From contig CAMBQP010000013.1 in NCBI GenBank assembly GCA_945869955.1, positions 1-48,329 of the forward strand: a stretch of DNA of 48,329 bases, given 5' to 3'. Below are positions 28,366 to 37,300 of this stretch, piece by piece; position 1 is the stretch's first letter, and each line of letters opens with the position of its first letter. Source of the DNA: Schlesneria paludicola DSM 18645. Its GTDB lineage: Bacteria > Planctomycetota > Planctomycetia > Planctomycetales > Planctomycetaceae. Under the pieces are notes generated by a model. It saw only the letters and a program-made list of their open reading frames with translations, had not been told where the DNA came from and did no database searches. The translations under genes and the position numbers were made by a program.

Positions 28366-29094
28366 TTACTTCCACATCCCAGGAACAAACACAACGATAC
28401 TGGCAAAACCGACCGCGATAACCACTGCAAAAATTTTGCCAAGAATCTTAATCATCGGAGTATACTTCGGATGGTTAAAACCAACTGATTGAAATGCACT
28501 CGAAAAACCGTGCGAAAGGTGCACACCCAACACAATCACGCCTACGAAATAAATGACACGACTCAGGGGATTACTGAGAACCGCAACCGTGTTGTGAAAC
28601 GGGGCTCCGGGATCACTTTCCACCAGATAATCGATACCACTCCGCAAGGCGAATCTCAGATCAATCAAATGCAGAATCACAAATCCGAGCACGACCGAAC
28701 CCGAAATGAACATCCACGAGTTCGCACCGATGATCCGACCGGGAACCTTGGTCTGCCGTAGAGTGTATGTGTTCGTTCGTGCCTTCAAGTTGCCGATCGT
28801 GGTCGCAAAAGCCAAATAAATGTGAGCCAGAAATAGCAATAATAGCCCCGCTTCGGCGATGGCGAGTAACTCCCATTGAGCATGCAGGGCATGAGCATAC
28901 TCGTTAAAGGATTTCTCACCCACAAAAAGAAGCATGTTCCCTGCCAGATGAGCGACAAGAAATCCGCAGAGCAAAAGCCCTGTCACTCCCATGACAAATT
29001 TCTGGCCGATTGAAGATGACAACAAGCGAAAAAACCAGCCTAATCCCAGTCGATCAATCAACCCAGTTCTGGACTGGGTGCTCGAGTCCGTCAC
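28366..29094 (-). CDS. sdhC: Succinate dehydrogenase cytochrome b558 subunit
   Basis: About 242 residues from GTG 29094, which has GAGGAG and a 7-base spacer (29102-29107). The open frame reaches ATG 29217, but that extra 41-residue leader is not needed by the family. Five hydrophobic helices are visible, beginning with 'GQKFVMGVTGLLLCGFLVAHLAGN', where a haem-ligand His sits; further His residues occur in 'FLAHIYLAF', 'LGFVILHLIDLRF' and 'IVLGVHLSHGFSSAF', as in the single-peptide di-haem cytochrome b558 family. It anchors SdhA/SdhB and reduces quinone. First gene of the sdh operon. Confidence 0.92.
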   Translation of the reverse strand: MTDSSTQSRTGLIDRLGLGWFFRLLSSSIGQKFVMGVTGLLLCGFLVAHLAGNMLLFVGEKSFNEYAHALHAQWELLAIAEAGLLLLFLAHIYLAFATTIGNLKARTNTYTLRQTKVPGRIIGANSWMFISGSVVLGFVILHLIDLRFALRSGIDYLVESDPGAPFHNTVAVLSNPLSRVIYFVGVIVLGVHLSHGFSSAFQSVGFNHPKYTPMIKILGKIFAVVIAVGFASIVVFVPGMWK

Positions 29095-29107
29095 GTTGTC
29101 ACTCCTC
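29092..29107 (-). promoter_or_regulatory. Ribosome-binding site and GTG start of sdhC
   Basis: On the minus strand GAGGAG, seven bases, then GTG (29094). It sits inside the longer open frame and is the best start signal there, favouring the 242-residue SdhC. Confidence 0.65.
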
Positions 29108-29235
29108 GCAGCAGCCACTGCGTTCATTCCACGTCCACCGACTGAAATAACGAAATCCGACCAGGACGAATCCACATCACTCAAGGTGGCTGTCGTGGTT
29201 GATGATGTTGAATTCATTCCCGAACAGTCATTCTT

Positions 29236-29517
29236 TCAGAAGATTATAGGAGTCCCGACGACAACTGCAATTCCGCCGTAACAGATTGCTTCGAACCTTT
29301 TGAGAATTCCAATTTCCAGCAAAATCAACGCGTTCGCCAGCAAAGTCAAAAATCCTGCGATCACCCGCCGCACCCTGTTATTCGTGGCGATGGCGACTAA
29401 CTTACCGGCGAACCGGGGAAATGCAACATCGCCAGTAGCAAACAAAAAGACCTCATCGGGGCCCTCTTGACAACTCACGTTTCCGTGAACTCCCATCCCT
29501 GACGCCGATAACTGCAT
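29236..29517 (-). CDS. Possible small membrane protein
   Basis: 93 residues if ATG 29517 is used, 86 from ATG 29496. The C-terminal half is hydrophobic (VIAGFLTLLANALILLEIGI, then YGGIAVVVGTPIIF) and could form one or two helices. Neither start has a convincing ribosome site and I recognise no family. It lies in the 447-base space between the sulfotransferase end and sdhC, on their strand. It may be real, or it may be chance in an otherwise empty region. Confidence 0.25.
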   Translation of the reverse strand: MQLSASGMGVHGNVSCQEGPDEVFLFATGDVAFPRFAGKLVAIATNNRVRRVIAGFLTLLANALILLEIGILKRFEAICYGGIAVVVGTPIIF

Positions 29518-29541
29518 CGGTATCCGGCACAGAAAACAGGT

Positions 29542-30756
29542 TTATGCCCCGACAGCATCAGGCAAAGAAGTCGATGGCGAAGTCTCTGGCAGGCGACTCG
29601 GATAACCATAACGATCAAATGCGGACTTCCAGCAAGTGTACACCTGCCGCATCAAGGTCCCATCCATCTTAAATGAATTTTTACGATAGCGAGTCAATTC
29701 CGGCAGTTTCTGTTGAATGACAGGTTCCAAATTCTCCCACCCCTGCAACTGCAACCCCTCGTAGACCTGATGCATTTGCCCAATCGGATCGGCCTCAAGC
29801 TCTTCAAACCGGATTTCATGCAAATTTCCCGCTGGGACCAACCCCTTGGTTCGCTCGTAAGTCTCAATACAATACGAATACATCGCCAGGGCGTCCTCTT
29901 TCATTTTTTCATCCATCACGACTTTTGAGAGACCATTCTCGGCAAATAGCGTTCGCCGCAGGTGCATGCTTGAGCTAAACACGGCGTAAGGATCACGGTA
30001 GATGTAGACGAATTTGGCATCCGGAAACATTTCCAGCAGGATCGGAATGCGATACGTGTGCGTTGGCGATTTGAATACGATCGGCTTGTCCTCTTCAATC
30101 GTCAACTTCTTCATAAAATAAAGAAATTTCTCTTTCCATCGCTCGCGTTGCCCAGCGGGCAACTGATTCAGTTCAAAATACGGATTGTACTGCTCTGGTT
30201 GACAAGGAAAGGCCAGCATCCGGTAAGGAGAGAGCCCCGACATCAAGAGCAGGGCAATCTCATCCTCTTGAGGCAAATGAAAGCCTGATTCCACGTCATC
30301 CATCGGTCTCGTCTTCGGAACCAGCCAACTGGTCAAACTTGTGACGATCTTCTGTGTCAACAAAAAATTGGCGGGAAACATCGTCTCGTACAAATTCGGG
30401 TACGTAAACTGCGAGTCCATCGTCATCAGATTGTGCAGCAACGTGGTCCCACTTCTCCAATGCCCCAAAATGAAAATCGGGGGGTGATGGATCTGCTGAC
30501 GAGCGATCTTGCGACCGAAAATTGCGGCCTCACAAAGATTGCTGAATGAATTCACCAGACTTAAAGCTGTGATTGAAGCGACTTTATGCAGCCGACTCCA
30601 ATGAACCCTGGGCCGGCACGCCAATAGATTCATCCAATTGCCAAATGAGCACCCATGCCAAATGCAAAAGAATCCCTGCGGATCATATTTTGCGCCGGGT
30701 CGGCTGGGTTGGATATCGGAATTCAAGCTCGGTTGCTGGTTGTTCTGCTCGGTCAC
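29542..30756 (-). CDS. Sulfotransferase family protein
   Basis: 404 residues starting at GTG 30756; no ATG alternative precedes the conserved region. The 5'-phosphosulfate loop of PAPS-dependent sulfotransferases is clear in 'PIFILGHWRSGTTLLHNL' (core at 98-105), and the 3'-phosphate-binding segment is 'AKFVYIYRDPYAVFSSSMHLRR' (about 250-270). Acceptor-side residues include 'FKSPTHTYRIP'. Length fits the Sulfotransfer_3-like bacterial families. No signal peptide or membrane helix is evident, so it is probably cytoplasmic. Planctomycetes carry many sulfatases and sulfotransferases linked to sulfated polysaccharides; the substrate here cannot be inferred. It stands alone, divergent from scpA. 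Confidence 0.92.
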   Translation of the reverse strand: MTEQNNQQPSLNSDIQPSRPGAKYDPQGFFCIWHGCSFGNWMNLLACRPRVHWSRLHKVASITALSLVNSFSNLCEAAIFGRKIARQQIHHPPIFILGHWRSGTTLLHNLMTMDSQFTYPNLYETMFPANFLLTQKIVTSLTSWLVPKTRPMDDVESGFHLPQEDEIALLLMSGLSPYRMLAFPCQPEQYNPYFELNQLPAGQRERWKEKFLYFMKKLTIEEDKPIVFKSPTHTYRIPILLEMFPDAKFVYIYRDPYAVFSSSMHLRRTLFAENGLSKVVMDEKMKEDALAMYSYCIETYERTKGLVPAGNLHEIRFEELEADPIGQMHQVYEGLQLQGWENLEPVIQQKLPELTRYRKNSFKMDGTLMRQVYTCWKSAFDRYGYPSRLPETSPSTSLPDAVGA

Positions 30757-31186
30757 TCGACAGCATCCATTAGAAAATCAGGCGGAAGAAGTTTCGAAGT
30801 CAAAATTATCAGGACGGTCGAAATCACGCGAGTGCAGTATGAGGTTCCCCAGGTTTGCCAATCAAATTCCAAATCCGATCTCATCTACGGGCATTCTCAG
30901 ACCGAATCTGCGGCAAATCCGCAGCATCAGACTCAAGTCGAGCACCGGACCTCAATCAGCCGCACTTCACCTTGAGTAAGCATGGGTACAATAGGTATTT
31001 TTTTCCGGTTATCGCGATTGTATGGGCCTTTTAACCGTATACCGTCGATAAAGAGGGAAAAGCGAACGAATTCAAAATGCTCAAGCGTTCATCGCTCGGA
31101 ATCATCAGCGGGATTCTCTTGCGTGCGGACCGTTCGATTCCGTTCCCGTTCGGCAGAAAAATGACATCAGTGGAAATTGGCGGGGA
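30757..31186. other. Intergenic region between sulfotransferase and scpA
   Basis: 430 bases between divergent genes. The frames here have no ribosome site and no protein I recognise. It presumably carries promoters for both directions; I saw no clear operator, hairpin or repeat. Confidence 0.5.
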
Positions 31187-32017
31187 ATGTCTGATTACCG
31201 GGTACAACTTGATTCGTTTAGCGGTCCCATGGATTTGCTGCTTTATCTTGTGCGCAGAAACGAAGTCGATGTCGTCCAACTGCCGATTGCCAAGATCACT
31301 CATCAATTTTTGCAGTTTCTGGAAGTTCTACAACTGCTGGACCTCGATCTGATCGGTGACTTCATTGTTCTCGCCAGCTCACTGATCGAAATCAAAAGTC
31401 GACAGGTTTTGCCCCGAGCCGACGAGGAAGTCGCCACGGAACTCCCACTGACAGAGGACCCCTGCGGAGAGCTGATCCAGCAACTGCTGGAGTACAAACG
31501 CTACAAAGACGCCGCCTTGGCCCTTGAACAACAGGCCGCTTCCTGGCAAGAACGCTATCCGCGATTAAGTGACGATCGACCCACGATTGGTAAAGATCCC
31601 AGTGCCGATTCCATCAAGGAAGTCGAACTGTGGGACCTGGTCAGCGCCTTGTCACGTGTGATCCAAAAGAAAGTGGTCGAGTCGACATCCAGCATCCGTT
31701 ACGACGAAACTCCGATTGCCGTTTACATCGAACGGATCAGTGTCAGGGTTCGCGAATCGGGAAAAGTCCCCTTCAGCGAATTTTTTGAAGGCAGCAATCT
31801 CCGCAGCAAGATCGTCGGAATCTTTCTGGCCGTCTTGGAATTGCTGAGACATCATGGCTTTCGAGCGGAACAACCCTTTGAATATGGTGAAATCTTTGTA
31901 TTGCCACCCCTTGTCGCCGCAGGGTCAACCGAGAAAACTCTCTCAAGCACAGAGCAAATTCCCGCGCATTCCACAGCAGACATCGCCGACAATATGACTG
32001 CCAGCAACGTTGCTTAA
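31187..32017 (+). CDS. scpA: Segregation and condensation protein A
   Basis: 276 residues. The N-terminal kleisin signature 'YRVQLDSFSGPMDLLLYLVRRNEVDVVQLPIAKITHQF' is typical ScpA, followed by 'LIGDFIVLASSLIEIKSRQVLP'. The C-terminal winged-helix part is seen in 'FSEFFEGSNLRSKIVGIFLAVLELLRHHGFRAEQ..EYGEIFV'. ScpA bridges the SMC heads and binds ScpB in chromosome condensation. A tail of about 35 Ser/Thr-rich residues follows. No scpB or smc gene is next to it here, although scpA and scpB are often adjacent. Its start at 31187 has a short GGGGA immediately upstream. It converges on the haem-WD40 gene with only 12 bases between stops. Confidence 0.94.
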   Translation: MSDYRVQLDSFSGPMDLLLYLVRRNEVDVVQLPIAKITHQFLQFLEVLQLLDLDLIGDFIVLASSLIEIKSRQVLPRADEEVATELPLTEDPCGELIQQLLEYKRYKDAALALEQQAASWQERYPRLSDDRPTIGKDPSADSIKEVELWDLVSALSRVIQKKVVESTSSIRYDETPIAVYIERISVRVRESGKVPFSEFFEGSNLRSKIVGIFLAVLELLRHHGFRAEQPFEYGEIFVLPPLVAAGSTEKTLSSTEQIPAHSTADIADNMTASNVA

Positions 32018-32029
32018 TCCAAGTCAGCA

Positions 32030-34288
32030 TTATTTTGAGGAAGCATCCGCCGTCTGGAATGTTCGTCCCTTGGCGGCATTCATTCGTTCCAGTTGAGCTT
32101 TCACTGCTGCCAGTTTGTCTGTTGCCAACTTGGCTCCTGCTTCCGCATCGGCAAGTTGCTTTTGCTGTTCTGGTGTCACAATCGCTTCTGTGACGGCTTT
32201 ATCCGCATTGGCTTTCGCAATTACCGCCCCTTCCGTTGCGACTTTCAACTTGGCCACTGTGTCAACCGCCACTTTTTCCGCAATCGTTTTTTCCCCAAGG
32301 CTCTTTTCCCGAGCCACTTTGGCTCCATTCAGTGACGCCGTGGTCGTCATGAACGCTTCACTTTTGGCAGGCAATTCCTGCACGGCTGCTGCAGTCAATT
32401 TTGACGCTTCCGATAAAGCGTTGAGCATTTCCACCAGTTTCTTGCTGGCAGCAGCATAAGCCGCTTTCAAGTTGGCATCGTCCGGTTTCGCCTCATAGGC
32501 GGCCAGTCCCAATGCGACTTCTGCTTCGGCCGCCGCCGCCGCTTCTATCGCAACTTTGGCTTTGCCTCGCAAATCCGCAATCAACTTGTTGCTCGTATCT
32601 CGTTCCACAGCCGCCTTGGTTTGTGCCGCCTGAGTTGCGGTGAGATTGGTTTCAGCCGTCTGTAATCCCTGGGTTTTCGCCACCAAATCGGCATCGGCGG
32701 CCACTTTTTCTTTCGTCGCGGCATCCATCGCTACCACGGTTGCCGCAGCGACTTTCACCGCAGCTTCGGCTGCCCCCTTCCGATCGGCAATCGCTTTGGT
32801 CAATCCCCCCACACCGGACAGCGCTTGATTGGCGACCACTTCTGCAGCAGTCAATCCCTGCATCGCCAATTCGATTTGCTTGAGCAGCGGCGGGGGATTG
32901 GTGTTGAGTTGCCCCAAAACCACTGCATCTTTGGCATTCCAGACATGAACGATTCCCGTCAGATCCCCAGCGAGAATCACATCGTTTTCCGAATCAAACG
33001 CGACTTCCATCCCAATGTCACCGAGGCCACCAAAAGCCCGAATTGCGGCACCGTTAAGATCCCAAAGTTTTGCGGTGTTATCACGACCGGTCGAGCAAAT
33101 CCGACTGTCACGAGTGAATTCGATCGAAGAGACACCACCCCCGTGTGCTCCCCAGTTCTTCACCAAGCCCCCATTCTGCATCTCCCACAACCGAATTGTG
33201 GTGTCTTCACTCGCAGAACCGAGCAGATTGCTATCCGGAGACCAGCTCACATCCGTAATGGCTCCCGTATGTCCCGTCAGATTATAAAATTCCCGTCCCG
33301 TAAACGCTTCCCAGACAATCAATCCGTTACTACGGTCGCCCGTTGCCAACAGCACACCATCAGGGCTGAACTCGATCGCAGTCACCCAATCGGTATGTTT
33401 GTTCTTTTCGTAAAGCAGTTCACCCGTTGAGGTGTCATAAACACGAACGATTTTCTTAGGGCCACCCAACGCAACCTGCGTATGATCGGGGCTGATATCT
33501 GCCGCCAGAACCACATCGTATTCGGCCCCCACTTCGGCCACACGCTTCCCCGTTTTGACCTCCCAAAGTACAACTTTCCCTGAATGAGCCCCGCGGCCTC
33601 CCCCCGCCATCAGCCATTGTCCATTTCGGCTGAACTTGAGGATATGAGCAACTCCTTCTGGAAACGGAAGTACCCCCGCCACTTCACGGCTCCTCGTATC
33701 ATACAGCAAAACTTGCTTATGCCCTGCGACGGCAGCCAATGGGGACCAGGGATTCACGGCGAGTGCCGTGGTTCCATTGCCGCGACTGGAAATCACCAGC
33801 GGATCCAGGGGCAAACCTTCTGGCATCGGAGGTGGACCCTCGGGACGCTGATTCGAGACGGTCACTTTTGCGACCGCGAGATTCTTTTTGGGCTTGGCCT
33901 TACTCCCGGAATTTTCCAACGAGCCCCCTTCAATCCACTTTCGAATCAACAGCAGTTGATCATCCGGAAGTTTTGGTTGCTGGGGGGGCATCTTCGGTTC
34001 AGCCAAATGCGCTACGACCAAATACAACTGGCTGAGCGACGCATCGCCGTCCGTCCGCACCACCTCGCCCGAAGCACCCCCTTGCATGGCGAGCCCATAA
34101 TTGTCGAGTACCAAATCACCTTTTTTATCGTTCGCGTTGTGGCAAGAACCACATTTTTCCCGAAAGATTGGCAGGATGTGCTGCTCAAAAGTGATCTTCT
34201 CTTCTTTGGACGCAGCCGCTTTTTCCTCTGCAACCAACAGGCCGCCGATGAGACTCGAAACCAACAGCGTGAACGCGAAGAAACGCAT
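32030..34288 (-). CDS. Haem c - WD40 - coiled-coil exported protein
   Basis: About 752 residues from ATG 34288 (GGAG 9 bases upstream; the open frame to 34357 would add a non-signal leader). Signal peptide 1-20, then a planctomycete cytochrome C domain with haem motif C46-G-S-C49-H50 and the usual 'PKMPPQQPKLPDDQLLLIRKWIEGG'. About seven WD40 repeats follow from roughly residue 190 to 470 (for example 'HTGAITDVSWSPDSNLLGSASEDTTIRLWE'). The last 250 residues are Ala/Lys/Glu-rich helices, a likely coiled coil. The domain mix is common in planctomycetes and suggests an exported scaffold with a redox centre; substrates are unknown. It is last in the cluster DUF1501 - PPC - DUF1549/DUF1553 - haem-WD40. 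Confidence 0.92.
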   Translation of the reverse strand: MRFFAFTLLVSSLIGGLLVAEEKAAASKEEKITFEQHILPIFREKCGSCHNANDKKGDLVLDNYGLAMQGGASGEVVRTDGDASLSQLYLVVAHLAEPKMPPQQPKLPDDQLLLIRKWIEGGSLENSGSKAKPKKNLAVAKVTVSNQRPEGPPPMPEGLPLDPLVISSRGNGTTALAVNPWSPLAAVAGHKQVLLYDTRSREVAGVLPFPEGVAHILKFSRNGQWLMAGGGRGAHSGKVVLWEVKTGKRVAEVGAEYDVVLAADISPDHTQVALGGPKKIVRVYDTSTGELLYEKNKHTDWVTAIEFSPDGVLLATGDRSNGLIVWEAFTGREFYNLTGHTGAITDVSWSPDSNLLGSASEDTTIRLWEMQNGGLVKNWGAHGGGVSSIEFTRDSRICSTGRDNTAKLWDLNGAAIRAFGGLGDIGMEVAFDSENDVILAGDLTGIVHVWNAKDAVVLGQLNTNPPPLLKQIELAMQGLTAAEVVANQALSGVGGLTKAIADRKGAAEAAVKVAAATVVAMDAATKEKVAADADLVAKTQGLQTAETNLTATQAAQTKAAVERDTSNKLIADLRGKAKVAIEAAAAAEAEVALGLAAYEAKPDDANLKAAYAAASKKLVEMLNALSEASKLTAAAVQELPAKSEAFMTTTASLNGAKVAREKSLGEKTIAEKVAVDTVAKLKVATEGAVIAKANADKAVTEAIVTPEQQKQLADAEAGAKLATDKLAAVKAQLERMNAAKGRTFQTADASSK

Positions 34289-34477
34289 GACGATCAACTC
34301 CACTAATCCGATCCAATCCGCTCCCAAAACCATCGGTTTGACCCGGGAATCAATCAAGGCTAAAGCACCAGGACCGATGCGAGCAGCAATTGCAAACGGA
34401 CAATTCTCTCTTCAGGAAACAACAGAATTCAAGCTATTTTTTTTGATGACAACGAAACTCTGCAAAAGGTTGATCCC

Positions 34478-34557
34478 TCTGCAGAGACCACAATCTGCAG
34501 AGACCACAATCTGCAGAGACCACAATCTGCAGAGACCACAATCTGCAGAGACCACAA
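34478..34557. repeat. Tandem array, five perfect copies of a 16-base unit
   Basis: The unit is TCTGCAGAGACCACAA, repeated five times without spacers. The array begins directly after the stop codon of the DUF1549/DUF1553 gene (TAA at 34560-34558 on the minus strand), so it forms the start of the region between it and the haem-WD40 gene. Each copy holds the palindrome CTGCAG. Perfect identity suggests recent expansion. It is not CRISPR: no spacers. Confidence 0.97.
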
Positions 34558-36993
34558 TTAATGATTGAACAGAAACTCTCGACTGTTGAGTAGCGCCCAG
34601 AAGATGTCATCCAGTGACCTTTTCACGTCGTTTCCTTCAGCAAAAAGCGGCTTGAGCGCAGCAATCTCTTCCTGTTCGGGTTTGCGACTCACACAGCGAA
34701 CGTATAGCTTTTCCAAAATCTGCTCGGGAGTCAATTTCTGAGCTTGCAACCCGGCAATCACTCCCCCCTGCTGAATCTTCTGGTTTGACGTGTCTCCATT
34801 CAGCAGATGCAAGGCTTGTGACAGCGTTGGCTCCATTTTGACCTCACAGGAACAAGCCGTTTCTCGCGTGGCCCGTCCAAATGTGGTCAGGAAGTAGGTG
34901 CTGGTTGCACCGTCCGCAATTTGTACCGCTCGAGCCCCGATCGGAAGCAGCGGGAACTTGTCCTGGGTGCTAGTGACCTGACTGATGATATCCAGCATTG
35001 ACTCGGCCTTGATACGACGCAGCGTTTGTGAGGCGAAATTTCGTTCATCTGTGGCATTGCTCACATTCTTTTCGGTCGATCGCTGATAGGCTTCGGACCG
35101 GCAGATATCCCGCACGAGACTCTTGAAATCATAGTTCGACTCAGTAAATCGCTTGGCCAATTCGATCAGCAATGGATCATTGGAAGGAGGATTACTGACT
35201 CGAACATCGTCGACCGGTTCCACAATCCCAATCCCGAAAAAGTGGTGCCAGATCCGATTGACGAAGTTTTGGGCAAAATAAGGATTGCGAGGCGAAGCAA
35301 GCCAGTCGGCCAAGACTTCCCGTCGATCTTTTCCCGCAACATCCGCAGGCCCACCGCCGAGAAAGACGGGGGGCATTACTCGTCCGCCGACGGGATGATT
35401 CACTTCGCCACCACCCGCATTGAAAACAATTGTTTCACGGTAATCTTCCGCTTGCTTGCGTCCCACCTGCTTAAAGAAAGCCGAAAACGAATAATAGTCG
35501 TCCATCGTCCAGCGATCGAAAGGATGGTTATGACACTGAGCACATTGGACTCGCATCCCCATGAAGATCTGTGCCACGTTCTCACTGACCTTCAACACAT
35601 CCGGTTCAATCTGATAGAAGTTCGTGGAGGGATTTTTGAAGGTCCCGCCACTCGCCCCCAGAATGCTGCGTACCATCTGGTCCAGCGGCACGTTTCCCGC
35701 AATCTGCTCGCTCAGCCACGTGTAATACAGCGTGATCGACTTGGTACTGGTCTGATTTGAAGAACGCATCATCAGCCATTCGGCCCATTTGCTGACCCAA
35801 ACTTCGGTGAATTCTTTGCGACCCAGCAATTCATCGATCAGTTTGTCGCGCTTGTCAGGTTCAACACTTGATACGAATCGATTGTATTCGTCTTCTGTGG
35901 GAACCAATCCGACGAGATCGACGTAAACACGACGCAAAAAGGCTTCGTCCGCAGCACGACCCGAGGGATCAATCCGCAGTTTCTTGAGCTTCAGATTCAC
36001 GAGCTCATCAATATAGTTCACCTTGGCCTTCGGCGTATCCTCGTAGACCAAGCCCTTGGGCAAAACGACGAAATGTGAGCCGACAGTGAATGTCGCAAAC
36101 CGAGCCATCACGAAGGCCTCGCCCCTGGCCCCTGCGGTGATGATTCCGTCCTGTGAAATGGATGCAGAGGTATCATTGTTCGAGAGATAGAGAGCAAGTG
36201 AAGTGACATCGCGATCCGTCCCGTCCGAGTACTTGGCTCGGGCGGTCACTCCCTGCTTAGCACCCTCGCCATCCAACACACCATCGCGTGGATAAATTTC
36301 CAGACCGATGCATGTCGGAACATCAGCGGGATCACGAGGACAGCCAGCGGTAATCCAATCGACCACGATCTTGCAAAGCTCGGAATCCCGCTCAAATCGC
36401 TTGCCCCCTGTATGAGGTACGACACCAATTGACTTTTCGATCAGCAAACTGGCATCAGGAACGGCAAGATCGATTCGGCGTCCAGGTAATTCGCGGGTAA
36501 TTCGCAGGTAATCTCCATCAGGATCAAAACCAAACAGCGACAGCCGAAATCCGTCTTTTCCCCGTGCCGCTCCGTGACAGCTTCCCGTATTACAACCTGT
36601 CTTCATCCAGACAGGCATGACATCCAGCTTAAAACTGATGGCCCGCGCCTCAGCAGCACGTTCCACTTTGACAGGAATCGTGAGCATCTTGCCACCAAAT
36701 TCGACCTTGAGTTCGGTTTGGCCATCGGCGATCGGGTAGAGCGTGGTCCCATCACGGCGACAAAGAGCGGGATTGGCCAACGTGAACGAAGCCTCTTTGC
36801 TGACATCGCGCGTAATTCCGTCCGCCTGAACCGCTTGCACAATCACCAGTTGGCGGTCACTGGACGTCGTCAAGTTGATATCGGCAGGATAGACGTTCAA
36901 TTGTACCAATGGAGACTCGGCCATCGCAGCAGCGCTGAATGCCCCCATCATGGCCAATGTAATCGACATCATGAGCATGAAAGTACGACGCAT
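34558..36993 (-). CDS. Exported DUF1549/DUF1553 protein with Ig-like domains and a CX4CH motif
   Basis: 811 residues. Signal peptide 1-25 (MSITLAMMGAFSAAAMAES), then an Ig-like (BIG2) domain 'LNVYPADINLTTSSDRQLVIVQA'. Next is 'TGCNTGSCHGAARGKDGFRLSLFGFDPDGDY', in which C134 and C139-H140 form a CX4CH, a spacing known for some c-type haems. A second Ig-like domain (about 230-315) precedes DUF1549 (about 325-500, 'IDELVNLKLKKLRIDPSG...FLRRVYVDLVGLVPT') and DUF1553 (about 535-800, 'NRIWHHFFGIGIVEPVDDVR'). 'CAQCHNHPFDRW' in between is a CxxCH that may also bind haem or metal. AGGGA precedes the ATG by 7 bases. The four-gene cluster probably makes a set of exported proteins acting together. Confidence 0.93.
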   Translation of the reverse strand: MRRTFMLMMSITLAMMGAFSAAAMAESPLVQLNVYPADINLTTSSDRQLVIVQAVQADGITRDVSKEASFTLANPALCRRDGTTLYPIADGQTELKVEFGGKMLTIPVKVERAAEARAISFKLDVMPVWMKTGCNTGSCHGAARGKDGFRLSLFGFDPDGDYLRITRELPGRRIDLAVPDASLLIEKSIGVVPHTGGKRFERDSELCKIVVDWITAGCPRDPADVPTCIGLEIYPRDGVLDGEGAKQGVTARAKYSDGTDRDVTSLALYLSNNDTSASISQDGIITAGARGEAFVMARFATFTVGSHFVVLPKGLVYEDTPKAKVNYIDELVNLKLKKLRIDPSGRAADEAFLRRVYVDLVGLVPTEDEYNRFVSSVEPDKRDKLIDELLGRKEFTEVWVSKWAEWLMMRSSNQTSTKSITLYYTWLSEQIAGNVPLDQMVRSILGASGGTFKNPSTNFYQIEPDVLKVSENVAQIFMGMRVQCAQCHNHPFDRWTMDDYYSFSAFFKQVGRKQAEDYRETIVFNAGGGEVNHPVGGRVMPPVFLGGGPADVAGKDRREVLADWLASPRNPYFAQNFVNRIWHHFFGIGIVEPVDDVRVSNPPSNDPLLIELAKRFTESNYDFKSLVRDICRSEAYQRSTEKNVSNATDERNFASQTLRRIKAESMLDIISQVTSTQDKFPLLPIGARAVQIADGATSTYFLTTFGRATRETACSCEVKMEPTLSQALHLLNGDTSNQKIQQGGVIAGLQAQKLTPEQILEKLYVRCVSRKPEQEEIAALKPLFAEGNDVKRSLDDIFWALLNSREFLFNH

Positions 36994-37200
36994 ATCATTG
37001 TCCCTGTGTGCTTTGACGCAGCCTGCGTCACCTGTCGGTCCTGGAATTCTTTCCTTGCGGCAAAGCCCAGAATTCTGATTTTGCTAGTTTGGTCTCGTTT
37101 GCTATCGATCATCAGCAATCGAATTGCTGTTTGATCCTAACTTCTTTTCAGCGAGCCCCGTTTCAAGAACCAGACTCAAAAAAACATCTCTTCGTATCAC

Positions 37201-37300
37201 CGCCTGCTTGCAGGCTTTGTTTCACCGCCTGCTTGCAGGCTTTGTTTCACTGTCCGATTGCAGGCTTTGTTTCACTGTCCGCTTGCAGGCTTTGCGTCGG
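37201..37300. repeat. Tandem array, four copies of a 25-base hairpin-forming unit
   Basis: Units run 37201-37225, 37226-37250, 37251-37275 and 37276-37300. The first two are identical; the last two differ at a few bases. In the first two copies GCCTG-CTTG-CAGGC can fold as a small hairpin. The array runs across the stop codon (37274-37272) of the PPC-domain gene, so copy 4 encodes part of its last residues and copies 1-3 lie mostly downstream. Confidence 0.93.

Noticed and set aside
30655..30975. A 106-residue plus-strand frame before scpA
   Set aside because: Overlaps the sulfotransferase start, lacks a ribosome site and has no recognisable features.
32115..32459. Hydrophobic Ala/Ser-rich plus-strand frame opposite the haem-WD40 gene
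   Set aside because: It is the mirror of the Ala-rich coiled-coil coding region on the minus strand, which explains the composition.
34478..34557. CRISPR-like array
   Set aside because: The 16-base units touch each other with no spacers and there are no cas genes in the window.
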